64,000 nt of DNA from Achromobacter spanius (GCF_002812705.1 NZ_CP025030.1:5456001-5520000), one strand, 5' to 3'; positions 7,281-16,169 are shown, counted from the stretch's first letter. Program-made: numbers and translations. Notes: generated from the letters alone by a model not told the origin.

Positions 7281-8731
7281 CACGTCACCTCGATGCGCGA
7301 CAGATCAAACGCCGCCACCTGAAAGTCCTGAATCGTGACGTTCGCCGCGCGATAGTCGGCGGGCGTCGGCTTGAACGCAGGGTCGGTCGAATAGGCCAGC
7401 GTCAGGTCCACGGACGCCAGCCCCGGCGTACGGAAAATTGCGCCGTACAACCGTTGCAGGACGACGTCTTCGCCGATGCTGGATGCCTCGCCCACCTCGG
7501 CCAGGCTGTCCGCAATGCGCTGAAAGCCGTCGGGCGGGAACGCTTGTTCGGACGGCGGCAACAAGGTGGTGGCGCAACGCACCCACAGATAGACGCGCTC
7601 GGGCCGGTCGAAACGGATCACTTGGTCCGCGCCGTCCGCGTCCTTGACCACCACCCGGCGCTGGCCATGGGTATCGATACCGGCCGCCACCACACGAAAT
7701 ATGGCGTCCGCCACTTCATCATCCAGGCCGCCGTCGGCCACCACGTGCACGCTGTGCGGCGGCCGGCCCAGCGCATCCGGCGTGTCGGCGCTGTTCATGA
7801 AGACTTTGACAGTACGCACGCCGGCCACGCGGTCGCGCACGTTGGGGGCAATGCTGGGTAGCGTGGCAGCGCCCAGCCGGAACAGGCCGGTCGGATAGCG
7901 CGCACGCAACTCGGCGGCGGTTTCCGCCAGGCGACCCGCCACGCCCTCTTGCAGGTTGTTGACGGCCTCCCACCCATCAACCTGCGTGATGATTCCGTTC
8001 AAGTCCCCCACGGCGGCGCCTTCGGCCGACGCGCCGATCGTAGTGGCCAAGGCGGGCGAGCCCAGGCGGACCAAGGACAAGCTGGCCGACCACGCAAACG
8101 CGGCCGACTGGCGGCCGTCGGAATGGATCCGCACAGCGGCGCCATCGCTGGAAACCACCAGCCCGCTCGCGGCCAGCGCAGCCACCAGTCCCGCCAGTAT
8201 CTGCGGCAGGTTTGTGGCGGCGCCGCTGGTATAGGAATAGTCCACGCCATCAATCGATACCGTGTACGCGGTCTGCGGGGCAACATCGGGCTGCAACGTC
8301 ACATCCGCCGCCGCGCCGGCCAGAATGCGCGTGGCGCTGTCCACCGCCCACACGTTCTGGCTGACGCGATGCCGCACTTGCGCGCCCGCCGGCACCGTTG
8401 TGCCCGGCGCGCCGTACAACACCACATAGGCTCGTGAAGGCTCGTCGCGGTAGCGCGATACGCCGGTAAACGACACGGACCGATCCAGCGACACGCCCGT
8501 CGCCGAGCCCGGGTACATCGCGTAATACACGCCTTCGGCCTGCTCCCACAACGTGGCTTCGCGTTCCGCGAAGGTGTCGATCAGCAGGCCGGTAATACTG
8601 TCCGGGCGGGTTTCCACCGCGCCATTGAATCCGGCGGATTGCATGCGCGCTCGCAGGTCCGCCACGATCTCCTGGCGAATTTCGGGCAGGCGCGGGCGTA
8701 CGAACCCGTCCGGTGTGACACCGTAGGCCAT
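7280..8731 (-). CDS. Baseplate J-like wedge protein
   Basis: A 483-residue protein of the baseplate J / gp47 family. The N-terminal region has the characteristic helix LRARMQSAGF and DSITGLLIDTFAEREATLWE, followed by PGSATGVSLDRSVSFTGV and the P-A-G beta segment TTVPAGAQVRHR. Wedge proteins of this family surround the hub and trigger sheath contraction. It sits between the gpW/gp25-like and gpI-like genes, the usual order in contractile tails. The start ATG at 8731 is 33 bases downstream of the previous gene. Confidence 0.9.
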   Translation of the reverse strand: MAYGVTPDGFVRPRLPEIRQEIVADLRARMQSAGFNGAVETRPDSITGLLIDTFAEREATLWEQAEGVYYAMYPGSATGVSLDRSVSFTGVSRYRDEPSRAYVVLYGAPGTTVPAGAQVRHRVSQNVWAVDSATRILAGAAADVTLQPDVAPQTAYTVSIDGVDYSYTSGAATNLPQILAGLVAALAASGLVVSSDGAAVRIHSDGRQSAAFAWSASLSLVRLGSPALATTIGASAEGAAVGDLNGIITQVDGWEAVNNLQEGVAGRLAETAAELRARYPTGLFRLGAATLPSIAPNVRDRVAGVRTVKVFMNSADTPDALGRPPHSVHVVADGGLDDEVADAIFRVVAAGIDTHGQRRVVVKDADGADQVIRFDRPERVYLWVRCATTLLPPSEQAFPPDGFQRIADSLAEVGEASSIGEDVVLQRLYGAIFRTPGLASVDLTLAYSTDPAFKPTPADYRAANVTIQDFQVAAFDLSRIEVT

Positions 8732-8764
8732 AGGTACCTCAACAAAAATAAGGAAAAGGTGGGA

Positions 8765-9169
8765 CTAGGACGTGCTGGATGACGTGGGCGAAGATATGTC
8801 CGAAGACGCGCCCAACAGCACCACGCGATCCAGCCGCCCAAAGGACGTGTCGGCTTGGTACGTAACCCGCAGCACACGCAGCTGGCGTTCCATCTGCAAC
8901 TGCATCGCCTGCACCTGGGTCACCCCCGGCACCGCACGGATCCGGGCGCGGAAGATGGCTTCGATGCTGGCGCGGTCGGGCGACTTCACCAGCACGTCCT
9001 CGAAGTACGGAACACCAAACGTGGTGTCCAGAAACCACTCGCCCATGAAGGCGAGCAAGGTTGTTTTGATCTGCTGCGCGATACGGTCGGCGCCATCCAC
9101 GAATGACGCGCGCCCAAGCAGATCCAGGTCCAAATCGTGGTCAGCGGACAAGGCAAGATCCAGGGTCAT
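8765..9169 (-). CDS. Baseplate wedge protein, gpW/gp25-like
   Basis: A 134-residue protein with the gp25/GPW signature: DRIAQQIKTTLLAFMGEWFLDTTFGVPY, followed by a helix that includes FRARIRAVPGV. This family has lysozyme-like ancestry but is structural and nucleates sheath assembly on the baseplate. It is coupled to the spike gene by a TGATG overlap at 9167-9171. It is strong evidence for a contractile rather than a siphovirus-type tail. Confidence 0.9.
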   Translation of the reverse strand: MTLDLALSADHDLDLDLLGRASFVDGADRIAQQIKTTLLAFMGEWFLDTTFGVPYFEDVLVKSPDRASIEAIFRARIRAVPGVTQVQAMQLQMERQLRVLRVTYQADTSFGRLDRVVLLGASSDISSPTSSSTS

Positions 9170-9864
9170 CAGATTGGCCCCTCGGTCGTGCCGCCCGCGT
9201 GGGCGTGGCGATGCGTGTCGCCGATGCTCTTGCCGTTATGGGTGACCACGCCGCCTTCATAGGCCACGCCGCCGCGGATGCGCATCGACGCGCCGCCCTG
9301 GCCGCCCTCGCCCGACATGCCTTGCGTATAGGTCAGCGGCCCGTGGATCGTGACCGGTGTGTTGAAGGTGGTTTGTTCCGCTTGCACCGTCCAGGTTTTG
9401 ACTTGAAAAGTCAGGTCTCCGGCCGGCGACAGTTTCAACGTACCCGGCCCGTACTGGATGCTGACATTCTGCGTATCGGCCGCCATTGTGCCCGGCCGCA
9501 GCAGCGGCGAGGCAAATGCATCCGACAAATCAAACTGGCGCGGGTCGTCAGGCGGGCCGTTATCGCCCGCCAGCCAGTTCTCCAGCGCACGGGCGGAGAA
9601 CGACAGCTTGATCGCGTCGCCCGGCGCCAGCGGCACCGAGATCAGCGCCTGCGCGCCGTGCACATCGCCCACCGGCCAGCACACCGGCACGCGCACCACC
9701 TGCGGCGGCGGCAAGACGTCGCCATTGGCCAGCCGCTTGGCCAGCGCGGGGCGGGCCGTGACGAACGTGCCGTCGTAAGCAACGACTTCGCCCGGCAGCG
9801 TCGTGTAGACGTCCGCCAGCTCCGTCGCGATAAGACGGCGCATGAGGGTTACCGCGTTGTTCAT
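9169..9864 (-). CDS. Baseplate spike protein (gpV/Gp138-like)
   Basis: A 231-residue protein with an N-terminal OB-like domain (PGEVVAYDGTFVTARPAL, then PVCWPVGDVHGAQALISVPL) and a C-terminal beta-helix ending in THRHAHAGG. The His-x-His cluster close to the C-terminus resembles the metal-binding tip of P2 gpV-type spikes that puncture the outer membrane. Start ATG at 9864 overlaps the hub stop as ATGA; the upstream in-frame extension is rejected because the coupled ATG has a GGAG site (AAAAAAGGAGCAGTC). Confidence 0.85.
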   Translation of the reverse strand: MNNAVTLMRRLIATELADVYTTLPGEVVAYDGTFVTARPALAKRLANGDVLPPPQVVRVPVCWPVGDVHGAQALISVPLAPGDAIKLSFSARALENWLAGDNGPPDDPRQFDLSDAFASPLLRPGTMAADTQNVSIQYGPGTLKLSPAGDLTFQVKTWTVQAEQTTFNTPVTIHGPLTYTQGMSGEGGQGGASMRIRGGVAYEGGVVTHNGKSIGDTHRHAHAGGTTEGPI

Positions 9865-10814
9865 GACTGCTCCTTTTTTGTGGAGGGCGGGTGGGGATCG
9901 ACCAGGCTCAATTCCGTTTGCCAATCCCCGCCTTCACTATCGCCCGTATGGCGCACGGTTTCCGCGCGTTGAAACGCCACTACCGAGCGGCTTTCCAGCT
10001 TGACGAGATCCCCCGGGCTGATGGTCGGCAACAACAGCGACTTGACCTTCCAGCCGTCGCGCTGCTGCTGGCCGCTGGCGGGCGTGGCGGATTTGGCGGT
10101 TTTGGCGGCTACGGCCGGCGCAGCGGTAGCCGCCTGCCCCGGCGCCTTTGCCTTCGCCTTCTCGCTGGCGGCCGCCCGTGTGCGTTCGGGTTGGCCCAAC
10201 AGGCCGGTGTCCACGGCCAGCACAACGGCTTGGCGCCGCGTGGTGCCCAGCCGCTGCACAACCTGCAACTGCTGATTCTGGATCGACCATTCCAGCCCAG
10301 TACCCTGCGTGACCTTGTGCAGCGCCGTGCGTGCCGCGCCGTAAAAAGAAAAGCCCTGCTCCCACCGACGATCGGGCGCATCGTCGGCCATGAGCAGCGG
10401 CAGGCCCATTTGCCGCGCGATGTCGCGGATGATGTCGCTGGCGCGCGCGCCAGGCCCCAAGCCGATCGAGACCGCCGTGTCGCGCACTTCGATATAGCCG
10501 TCCTTGACGGTCAATTCCGTCACCACGTCCGGCTGGTCATAGCGGGTATACGCATACACGATGCTGCCGGACGCCATCAGCAAGGGGCCGCCCTCTTCGG
10601 CATAGCCCGCATACAGCACGCAACGCAGGCCGGGCTCTTCCAACGTGCGGCGGGTGTGCGCGGCCAGGTTGTACACGGTGATCTTGGCGTCGTTGGGCTC
10701 TTCGGCGGTGGTCTTTGCGATGTCGAATGTGATGCGGATCGGGGGCACGATTTCCAGTCCCTGCCCGCCGTCCTTGCCGACAAGCAGCCTGTAAACGCGA
10801 TCAAACCTGGCCAT
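9861..10814 (-). CDS. Baseplate hub protein (gpD/late-control-like)
   Basis: A 317-residue protein beginning MARFDRVYRLLVGKDGGQGL, with beta-rich N-terminal sequence (IRITFDIAKTTAEEPNDAKI, TVYNLAA) and a central TELTVKDGYIEVRDTAVSIG segment characteristic of hub proteins of contractile tails. An Ala/Lys-rich linker near residues 205-240 precedes a conserved-looking C-terminal end with SLLLPTISPGDLVKLESR. It should form the ring between tube and spike. The start at 10814 overlaps the preceding small gene by 14 bases. Confidence 0.78.
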   Translation of the reverse strand: MARFDRVYRLLVGKDGGQGLEIVPPIRITFDIAKTTAEEPNDAKITVYNLAAHTRRTLEEPGLRCVLYAGYAEEGGPLLMASGSIVYAYTRYDQPDVVTELTVKDGYIEVRDTAVSIGLGPGARASDIIRDIARQMGLPLLMADDAPDRRWEQGFSFYGAARTALHKVTQGTGLEWSIQNQQLQVVQRLGTTRRQAVVLAVDTGLLGQPERTRAAASEKAKAKAPGQAATAAPAVAAKTAKSATPASGQQQRDGWKVKSLLLPTISPGDLVKLESRSVVAFQRAETVRHTGDSEGGDWQTELSLVDPHPPSTKKEQS

Positions 10815-11133
10815 TGGCCACCTCGTCTGCATTGATGTAAAGCAACGCCACTTCGCCGGACGGCAGCGCGGATCGGTTGATGCTGTCTCGGCGGTCCGGG
10901 GCCAAGGCCACCAGTTCGCCCTCGGGCACGGCCAGATGCCGATACCCCGCCAACAAAGGCGTATCCGGCACCACCGCAATGCCCGCCACGATCAGTTCGT
11001 TGTAGGCGTTCTCGATAGCCAGCACCCATTGCAGCGCCTCGCTGTTCCAGGACAGGCGCAAGAAATAAGTCATGCCGTCCAGCTCCATTTCCGTAAGGCT
11101 GTCGTTGGCGTCCGGTACGAGTATCTGGATCAT
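10801..11133 (-). CDS. Small baseplate plug-like protein (DUF6983-like)
   Basis: A 110-residue beta-rich protein beginning MIQILVPDANDSLTEMELDG, with TYFLRLSWN and a C-terminal SGEVALLYINADE. Such small proteins occur between the Dit-like and hub genes in phages with DUF3383-type sheaths and are annotated as baseplate plug family; that name is from memory and not checked. Start and previous stop overlap as ATGA at 11130-11133, and it overlaps the hub start, so it is translated as part of the baseplate block. Confidence 0.6.
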   Translation of the reverse strand: MIQILVPDANDSLTEMELDGMTYFLRLSWNSEALQWVLAIENAYNELIVAGIAVVPDTPLLAGYRHLAVPEGELVALAPDRRDSINRSALPSGEVALLYINADEVANGQV

Positions 11134-11717
11134 GCGTTCAGAACTCCTGACGAGTTGAAAATGTCGCGTTGCTTCTGGCTGGCGGGTACGCCGTTTTGCT
11201 TGCCCGCGTTGGCCTTGGTGGTGCCGGCCTTGCCGGTTGCGCTGCCTGATGTTTTTTCCGGAGGAATATCCGCTTGACGCAACGTCACCTTGCGCAGGCG
11301 CTTGAAACTGGCGGATAGTTCGAAGCGGTCGCCGGCGCCGTTGGTACGTCCGATGGAGCAGCTTTCCATCACGAAGTCGGCGTAGACATCAAGCCCGGTT
11401 GTGATGGTGATGGGCAGGCGGTCCGCATGGATCTTGCGCAGTGCGTCCTTGGCGCCGATCAGCTTTGACCGGCCGGCGCCCAAGGCCGCACCGCGCAGGC
11501 CGCCCAGCAAGCTGATGTCAGCCGCCGTCACCCAGCCATCCAGCGTCAATTGCTCGGAATCCGCCACCACGTGGTCGGTGACCGGCGGGCCGTCTTCCAC
11601 GGCAAACGACGTCACGCGGCTGGTGAGCGTGGTCTTCTCGTTGACCAGCGCGTCCAAGGGCAAGGTGCCGATGCTGCTGCCGCCATGCCATCCGAAGATC
11701 ATGGAAACAAAGTTCAT
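11130..11717 (-). CDS. Distal-tail/Dit-like baseplate protein
   Basis: A 195-residue protein with features of phage Dit-like N-terminal domains: LPLDALVNEKTTLTSRVTSF, DGPPVTDHVVADSEQLTLDG and TAADISLLGGLRG. This would form the first ring under the tail tube. The C-terminal third is Lys/Thr-rich and probably flexible. It starts directly downstream of the tape-measure gene, and its stop overlaps the next start (ATGA). Confidence 0.7.
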   Translation of the reverse strand: MNFVSMIFGWHGGSSIGTLPLDALVNEKTTLTSRVTSFAVEDGPPVTDHVVADSEQLTLDGWVTAADISLLGGLRGAALGAGRSKLIGAKDALRKIHADRLPITITTGLDVYADFVMESCSIGRTNGAGDRFELSASFKRLRKVTLRQADIPPEKTSGSATGKAGTTKANAGKQNGVPASQKQRDIFNSSGVLNA

Positions 11718-11725
11718 TGCGACTC

Positions 11726-13735
11726 CTATGGGGGGCTCTCGACGCCGGGCGTCACGTCATACGTTTGCGACAGGCTCTGATAACTGCGTTGGTGGCCCTG
11801 ACTCACGCCATCGGCCACCGCCCCACGCACGACCGCGGGATCTCCGCCCGGAACATTGACGACGATGTCGTTGCGGGTCTGGTACATGAATTGCGAACGC
11901 CCGGGCAGCGGCTTGTGGCCGAACACATTGGCCGGCGGCACGAGCGGAAGCGAAACGCCGCTAGCCACGGCCCACCATGCAGCTTGGTCGCTCGGCAACG
12001 CGCCCGACTGCAAGCCCTGCTGCCTGCCCTGTTTCCCTTCCGACTTCCAACCGTCCATCACCGACGCCTGCGCGTCCGGTTCGGATTTCCACCGGTCCGG
12101 CACCAATCTCATGAACCAGTCCTTGGCCACCTTGAGCTTGTCCAGCACCCAGGTCTGGATGGCACCGCCGATCTCTTTGATCGTAGCCATCATCCGTCCG
12201 CCCATGTTCGAGAAGAACGTCCATAAACCACTGAACGCCCCCGCCCAATGCGCGATGGCGCCGTCCCAGTCGCCCTTGAAGGCGGCCACGACGCCGTTGA
12301 CAAGCTCGGTCCAGAACTGCCAGATAGCCGCGATGTACTCGATGACCGGCCCCAGGAACGAATCGTGGGCCATCGCCATCAGCGCATCCCAGGACGCCGA
12401 GATATACGCCTTGATCACATCCCAGTTTTCCCAGACCTGCCACAGCGCGACCGCCAGCATGCCGATCAACGAAATGACCCGGCCGATCGGCGTCATGGCA
12501 AACGCGTTCCACAGCATCGGCACGACGACTCTTGCCAGGTTCAGCAAGAACCCGCCGACCGGCGACAGGATCTGCCACAAACCATAGGCCATCACGCCGG
12601 CACGCCGTAGCCAGTTGCCCAGCGATACCAGCCCGATGCTGGCGCCCGTCAGTGCCAGCAGTTTGGCGACCGCGTCGATGTTGTCGGCCATGAACAGAAT
12701 CGACGTCGTCACCCCGTTCAACACACTGCGGCCTGCCGGCAAAGCCTGGCCGACATAGCGCTGCAAGGCGTCGTTGAACACCGTCATCGCTGCCGTGAGG
12801 GACGCGGGCGCGGCCTCGGCTTCCGTGCGCATGGCGGGCAACTGCGATTGCAGCGCGGGCAATGCGCGGTCGGCCGAAACCTGGCCGCCTTGCACCTGCT
12901 GGCGCAACTGGCCACGGTCCAGGTTCAGACCGGCAGCCAACGCGTCTTGCATGCGCCGGGGCAGCGCGTTGTATTCCTCAAGGCCCAGCCTGCCCTGTTC
13001 CACCATCTTCAACAGCGCCGCCACGACACCGCCCCGGTCCTCGGCTGGGGTCTGCGACAAGCGCATGGCCAAGGCGACGGCCTCGGTGATGCCGGCCGCG
13101 TCACGCGGTGAGCGCCCGTGGTCTTGCAGCGTCTGCGCGGACCGGGCATAGGTGTCGACGTTGTCGGCATATGCCGTGCGGCTGGCGCGCGACACCCGCG
13201 CCAGGTCGCGGTCGGCCTCGGCCGCTAGCGCGCTCGATCCCGCCGCTTGCCGCAGGCGTTCCTGGATCTGCACCCAGGCGTCGATGTCGCTCAGGATGCG
13301 CTTGAGCGGCGATGCGCCAAGCGTCAGTTCAACAACGCCGCGCCAGCCGCCCAGCGCGGCGGCGTGCTGGCGCGGCGCCGCGCTGCCGCCTTGCGGCCGG
13401 GCTACGGCACTTGTTGCCTGCCTGCTTGTTGCCTGCCTGCTTGTTGCCTGCCTGCTTGTTGCCTGCCTGCCAGTGGCCTGTCCGCTTGTGACCTGCCCGC
13501 CTGTTGCCAACCCCATCGTGGCCTGCGCGCTTATCGTCAAACCGCGTATCGCCTGCTGCGTGCTCACCACGCTGGGCAACACGCCCGCAAGCGCGCGGCG
13601 CATGGCGGCGCTGGCCTGCACGGTTGCGTCAACCATGGATTGCAGCATGGCTTCAAACGCCTGCTGGTAAGCCTGCAAGCCGCTTGTGTCCACGTGGTGG
13701 CGCAGCAGCGTCACCCCCTCTCGTACCACGATCAT
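11726..13735 (-). CDS. Tape-measure protein
   Basis: A 669-residue protein, the longest of the cluster, rich in Ala/Gln helices in the N-terminal half, with hydrophobic segments around residues 340-430 (TSILFMADN, GLVSLGNWLRR, IGRVISLIGMLAVALW), as usual for tape-measure proteins that set tail length and insert into the target membrane. It lies downstream of the tail chaperone pair and upstream of baseplate genes, the canonical place. A run of five-residue repeats (GQAT/RQATS) near residues 79-108 is encoded by a 15-bp tandem repeat. Its length predicts a tail of roughly 100 nm at about 1.5 angstrom per residue. Confidence 0.88.
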   Translation of the reverse strand: MIVVREGVTLLRHHVDTSGLQAYQQAFEAMLQSMVDATVQASAAMRRALAGVLPSVVSTQQAIRGLTISAQATMGLATGGQVTSGQATGRQATSRQATSRQATSRQATSAVARPQGGSAAPRQHAAALGGWRGVVELTLGASPLKRILSDIDAWVQIQERLRQAAGSSALAAEADRDLARVSRASRTAYADNVDTYARSAQTLQDHGRSPRDAAGITEAVALAMRLSQTPAEDRGGVVAALLKMVEQGRLGLEEYNALPRRMQDALAAGLNLDRGQLRQQVQGGQVSADRALPALQSQLPAMRTEAEAAPASLTAAMTVFNDALQRYVGQALPAGRSVLNGVTTSILFMADNIDAVAKLLALTGASIGLVSLGNWLRRAGVMAYGLWQILSPVGGFLLNLARVVVPMLWNAFAMTPIGRVISLIGMLAVALWQVWENWDVIKAYISASWDALMAMAHDSFLGPVIEYIAAIWQFWTELVNGVVAAFKGDWDGAIAHWAGAFSGLWTFFSNMGGRMMATIKEIGGAIQTWVLDKLKVAKDWFMRLVPDRWKSEPDAQASVMDGWKSEGKQGRQQGLQSGALPSDQAAWWAVASGVSLPLVPPANVFGHKPLPGRSQFMYQTRNDIVVNVPGGDPAVVRGAVADGVSQGHQRSYQSLSQTYDVTPGVESPP
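13411..13500. repeat. 15-bp tandem repeat in the tape-measure gene
   Basis: Four perfect copies of TTGTTGCCTGCCTGC (13411-13470) are followed by two diverged copies to 13500. The period of five codons keeps the reading frame, so copy-number change would lengthen or shorten the tape-measure protein without breaking it. Confidence 0.92.
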
Positions 13736-13737
13736 CG

Positions 13738-13971
13738 TTACCTCGCCTTGTTATCTGCCGCAGCCTGCGCGGCCTGCTGGGCATCCATCAGCGCATTGAG
13801 CTTCAGGATGTCCAGCAGATCGATGTCGCCGCGCTTGGCGGCGTCCAGGCTGACATGGCGGGCCAGGATGGGCCGCCAGATGATCAACTCTCTTTCGAAG
13901 CCTGCGTCGAACCGCCCGACAGGCTCGCCAGCTTCGCGCGGGCCGGACCAAAGCGGCCGGCCCAACGCGCC
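13738..13971 (-). CDS. Tail assembly chaperone -1 frameshift extension (gpT-like)
   Basis: This open stretch lies in the -1 frame relative to the upstream chaperone, overlaps its last 88 bases and has no good start codon or ribosome site of its own (first candidate is TTG at 13965). It encodes about 77 residues ending LLDILKLNALMDAQQAAQAA plus a short tail. The layout equals lambda G/GT: ribosomes slipping at CCCTTTG (13971-13977) would make a fusion of about 210 residues that recruits tape measure and tube subunits. It ends two bases before the tape-measure start. Confidence 0.75.
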   Translation of the reverse strand, partial: GALGRPLWSGPREAGEPVGRFDAGFERELIIWRPILARHVSLDAAKRGDIDLLDILKLNALMDAQQAAQAAADNKAR

Positions 13972-14369
13972 AAAGGGCCGGCGAAGTTGTGCTCAAGAAT
14001 GTGGAACAACAGCTCCAGGATTTCGGCGTAGTCGACAAACGCCAGGCCGCGATGGGCCGAGGTCAGCTTCTGCGGCTCGCGGCCGGCCAGCTCGAAACTG
14101 ACCAGCTCCGGGTCGACCAGACGCTCGGCCCAACCGCCCAGGGCGTCGCCGCCCAGCTTGGCGGACAGTTCCCGGAACGCGTTCAGCATCGCGCTTTCAT
14201 CGCGGCCTTCGCCGGCGCCTTCCAGGTTGAACACCGAGCTCAGCATCGAGCCGGCGGCCGGCAGCACTTCCTTTTGCAGATCGCCCAGCAGCTTCAACTG
14301 GCGGAACGGATCAAACCGAGAGATCCGGAAGATGGTCGTGCCGATGGTCACTTCCTTGACGGCGCTCAT
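13884..14369 (-). CDS. Tail assembly chaperone, zero-frame product (gpG-like)
   Basis: A 161-residue protein starting MSAVKEVTIGTTIFRISRF, with RQLKLLGDLQKEVLPAAG and an acidic helical middle. Position between the tube gene and the tape-measure gene identifies it as the tail assembly chaperone that coats the tape measure. It is translationally coupled to the tube gene by TGATG. A slippery heptamer lies in frame at codons 132-133, so a minority of ribosomes should continue into the downstream frame. Confidence 0.8.
   Translation of the reverse strand: MSAVKEVTIGTTIFRISRFDPFRQLKLLGDLQKEVLPAAGSMLSSVFNLEGAGEGRDESAMLNAFRELSAKLGGDALGGWAERLVDPELVSFELAGREPQKLTSAHRGLAFVDYAEILELLFHILEHNFAGPLARWAGRFGPARAKLASLSGGSTQASKES
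13940..13977 (-). other. Programmed -1 ribosomal frameshift signal
   Basis: On the minus strand the zero frame reads GGC-CCT-TTG, giving a slippery heptamer C-CCT-TTG of the X-XXY-YYZ form at 13971-13977. After a 7-nt spacer a perfect 7-bp stem GGGCCGG/CCGGCCC (arms 13957-13963 and 13940-13946) with a 10-nt loop follows. The -1 frame is open from here to 13738. Confidence 0.75.
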
Positions 14370-14797
14370 CAGGTGTTGCCCCCGATCACGTTGATGGCCG
14401 GGCCGGTCTCGATCGTCCATTCGCGGCTGCCCACCTTGGCGCCGTAGCCGGCGTCGGGCATCTTGACGATCCACGCCGAATCCGAGGCGTGCAGCGACGT
14501 GCCGCGCAGGTCGGTCACCGACACCGGCACGGCGCCGTTGCCGTCGGTGGCGCGGTCGGCCTGGTGCAGCGCGGTCAGCGCGGCGTTGCTGGCGCTGGTC
14601 TGCATCAGCGTCAGCGTGATGCGCAAGCGCGAATCGCGCGACATCGAGCGCGCCACCTCGCCGTCGACCCCGACGACAGAGGCGATGCCTTCGCCGATCT
14701 CGGTGACGGTGACAAAGGTGTCTTCGGCAAGACCCGAGATGGGCAGCGCGCCCATCACGATCTTCACCTGGTTGGGTGCATAGGTTTTGACAGACAT
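14369..14797 (-). CDS. Tail tube protein (DUF3277-like)
   Basis: A 142-residue protein starting MSVKTYAPNQVKIVMGALPI, with SGLAEDTFVTVTEIGEG and a C-terminal WTIETGPAINVIGG. This matches the DUF3277 family found beside DUF3383 sheath proteins, where it forms the inner tube. It follows the sheath gene by 13 bases, the standard sheath-then-tube order. The start at 14797 was chosen because homology-like sequence begins there; the extension upstream falls in the intergenic gap. Confidence 0.82.
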   Translation of the reverse strand: MSVKTYAPNQVKIVMGALPISGLAEDTFVTVTEIGEGIASVVGVDGEVARSMSRDSRLRITLTLMQTSASNAALTALHQADRATDGNGAVPVSVTDLRGTSLHASDSAWIVKMPDAGYGAKVGSREWTIETGPAINVIGGNT

Positions 14798-14810
14798 GGA
14801 TAGGCCCCGA

Positions 14811-16169
14811 TTACAGTTGTTGGTAGGTGAGGTTGCCCTTGATTTCGGCAACATGGATGGCGCCGGCAAGGCGGGCGCTGAAGCTCAGGTCGCGCAGGAT
14901 GCGGTTGGCTTTGTCGTTCGTCGACACGCTCGCCGCGCGCGGCACGTTGATGACAAAGCCGGGAATCTTGCGGCCCGCGTCATCGATTTCATCGGGCGCG
15001 ACCAGGCCCCGGCTCTGGCCCAGCAGCAGCGCCTGGCGGATACCGTTGACCAGCACCTGGATGCCGGCGTCGGTGTACGGCACCTTGCCGTTGGCGTTGA
15101 TCAGTTGCGACGCAACGTTGATCTTCACTTGCTCGGCCAACCAGTCACGGCCACGAATCACATCGATCCACTCGCCCGCCGCGACCTTGCCGTTCTGCGT
15201 CACGGCAAAGTTGCGCATCTGCTCGAAGGTGTTGGCGTTCTTGGCGTGCGCGGCCAGTGCCTGGCCTTCGGTCAGGCTGTCATAGCTGACGCCCGAGAGC
15301 CGCGTGTTGGCCCACGTCTCGCCACCCGGATAGAAGGTGAAGCGGTTGGCGGCGACGGCGGCGTCCAGCGCTTCGCTGGCGGCCTGGCCGTGGTACCAGA
15401 CATGGGTGCGGAAGAACTGCTTCTGCTGGCACTGGGATGCGATGTCGTTGGACGTGGCGGCATCGATGATGCCGGCCTGGGCGCTGGACACGCCGAACAG
15501 GCGCTCGTTCGATTCCACCCACTCGGCGGCGTCCAGCACGTCGGCTTCGGCACGGCTGGCCAAGGACACGCCGTACCAGTCGCCGTTTTCGCGCAAGCAG
15601 GCGTTCAACGCGTCCGACGGGGTTTCCGTGCTGACCGGCGCAGCCAGTTGCAGGTTGCCCTTCACGGCGATGGCTACGGCTTGGCCGGTCTCAGCAGCGG
15701 TTACCGTGACATCGGCGCCCGTGGCGGCTGCCGTCACGGGTGCGTCGGTGTCGGCGATGGCGGCGGCCAAGGCGGTGGCAAGGGTCTGAGGCGTGCTGTC
15801 GGCCAGGCCCGAAGCCACCGCGTCAACCTTCTGCACCACGCCTTGCGCATCGCGCCACGACAGCGAAACCAGGTAATCCGACACGGCGGCGCGCGTGACG
15901 GTCACGCGGGAGACATCCACCTGACGGCGGCCCACGAAAATGCGCGCCACCGTCGGAATCTGCTTGAACGCATCGCGCACGGCGATGTAAAGCGGATCGG
16001 TCGGCGCCATGCCCATGTCCAACAGCTCGCCCGGCTCGGTCAACGCCAGAATGCGGTTGACGGCCAGGGCGTGCGCGCCAAGGATCAGGAGGTCAGAGAA
16101 GTTCTGCTCCTTGATCGCCGTGGTGTTCAGCGAGATCGCCACATTGACGATCCGGTCGATTTTTGCCAT
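14811..16169 (-). CDS. Contractile tail sheath protein (DUF3383-like)
   Basis: A 452-residue protein beginning MAKIDRIVNVAISLNTTAIK, with FSDLLILG, then a central variable domain with TAAATGADVTVTAAE-type sequence, and a C-terminal sheath core with GVSYDSLTEGQALAA, AAGEWIDVIRGRDWLAEQVK and NPRxx-like NVPRAASV. These traits fit the DUF3383 family of sheath proteins. It makes the particle myovirus-like: contraction would drive the tube through the target envelope. A terminator hairpin lies just upstream, so late transcription must pass it or begin after it. Confidence 0.85.
   Translation of the reverse strand: MAKIDRIVNVAISLNTTAIKEQNFSDLLILGAHALAVNRILALTEPGELLDMGMAPTDPLYIAVRDAFKQIPTVARIFVGRRQVDVSRVTVTRAAVSDYLVSLSWRDAQGVVQKVDAVASGLADSTPQTLATALAAAIADTDAPVTAAATGADVTVTAAETGQAVAIAVKGNLQLAAPVSTETPSDALNACLRENGDWYGVSLASRAEADVLDAAEWVESNERLFGVSSAQAGIIDAATSNDIASQCQQKQFFRTHVWYHGQAASEALDAAVAANRFTFYPGGETWANTRLSGVSYDSLTEGQALAAHAKNANTFEQMRNFAVTQNGKVAAGEWIDVIRGRDWLAEQVKINVASQLINANGKVPYTDAGIQVLVNGIRQALLLGQSRGLVAPDEIDDAGRKIPGFVINVPRAASVSTNDKANRILRDLSFSARLAGAIHVAEIKGNLTYQQL

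Noticed and set aside
13411..13500. CRISPR array
   Set aside because: Repeats are contiguous with no spacers and lie in frame inside the tape-measure gene.
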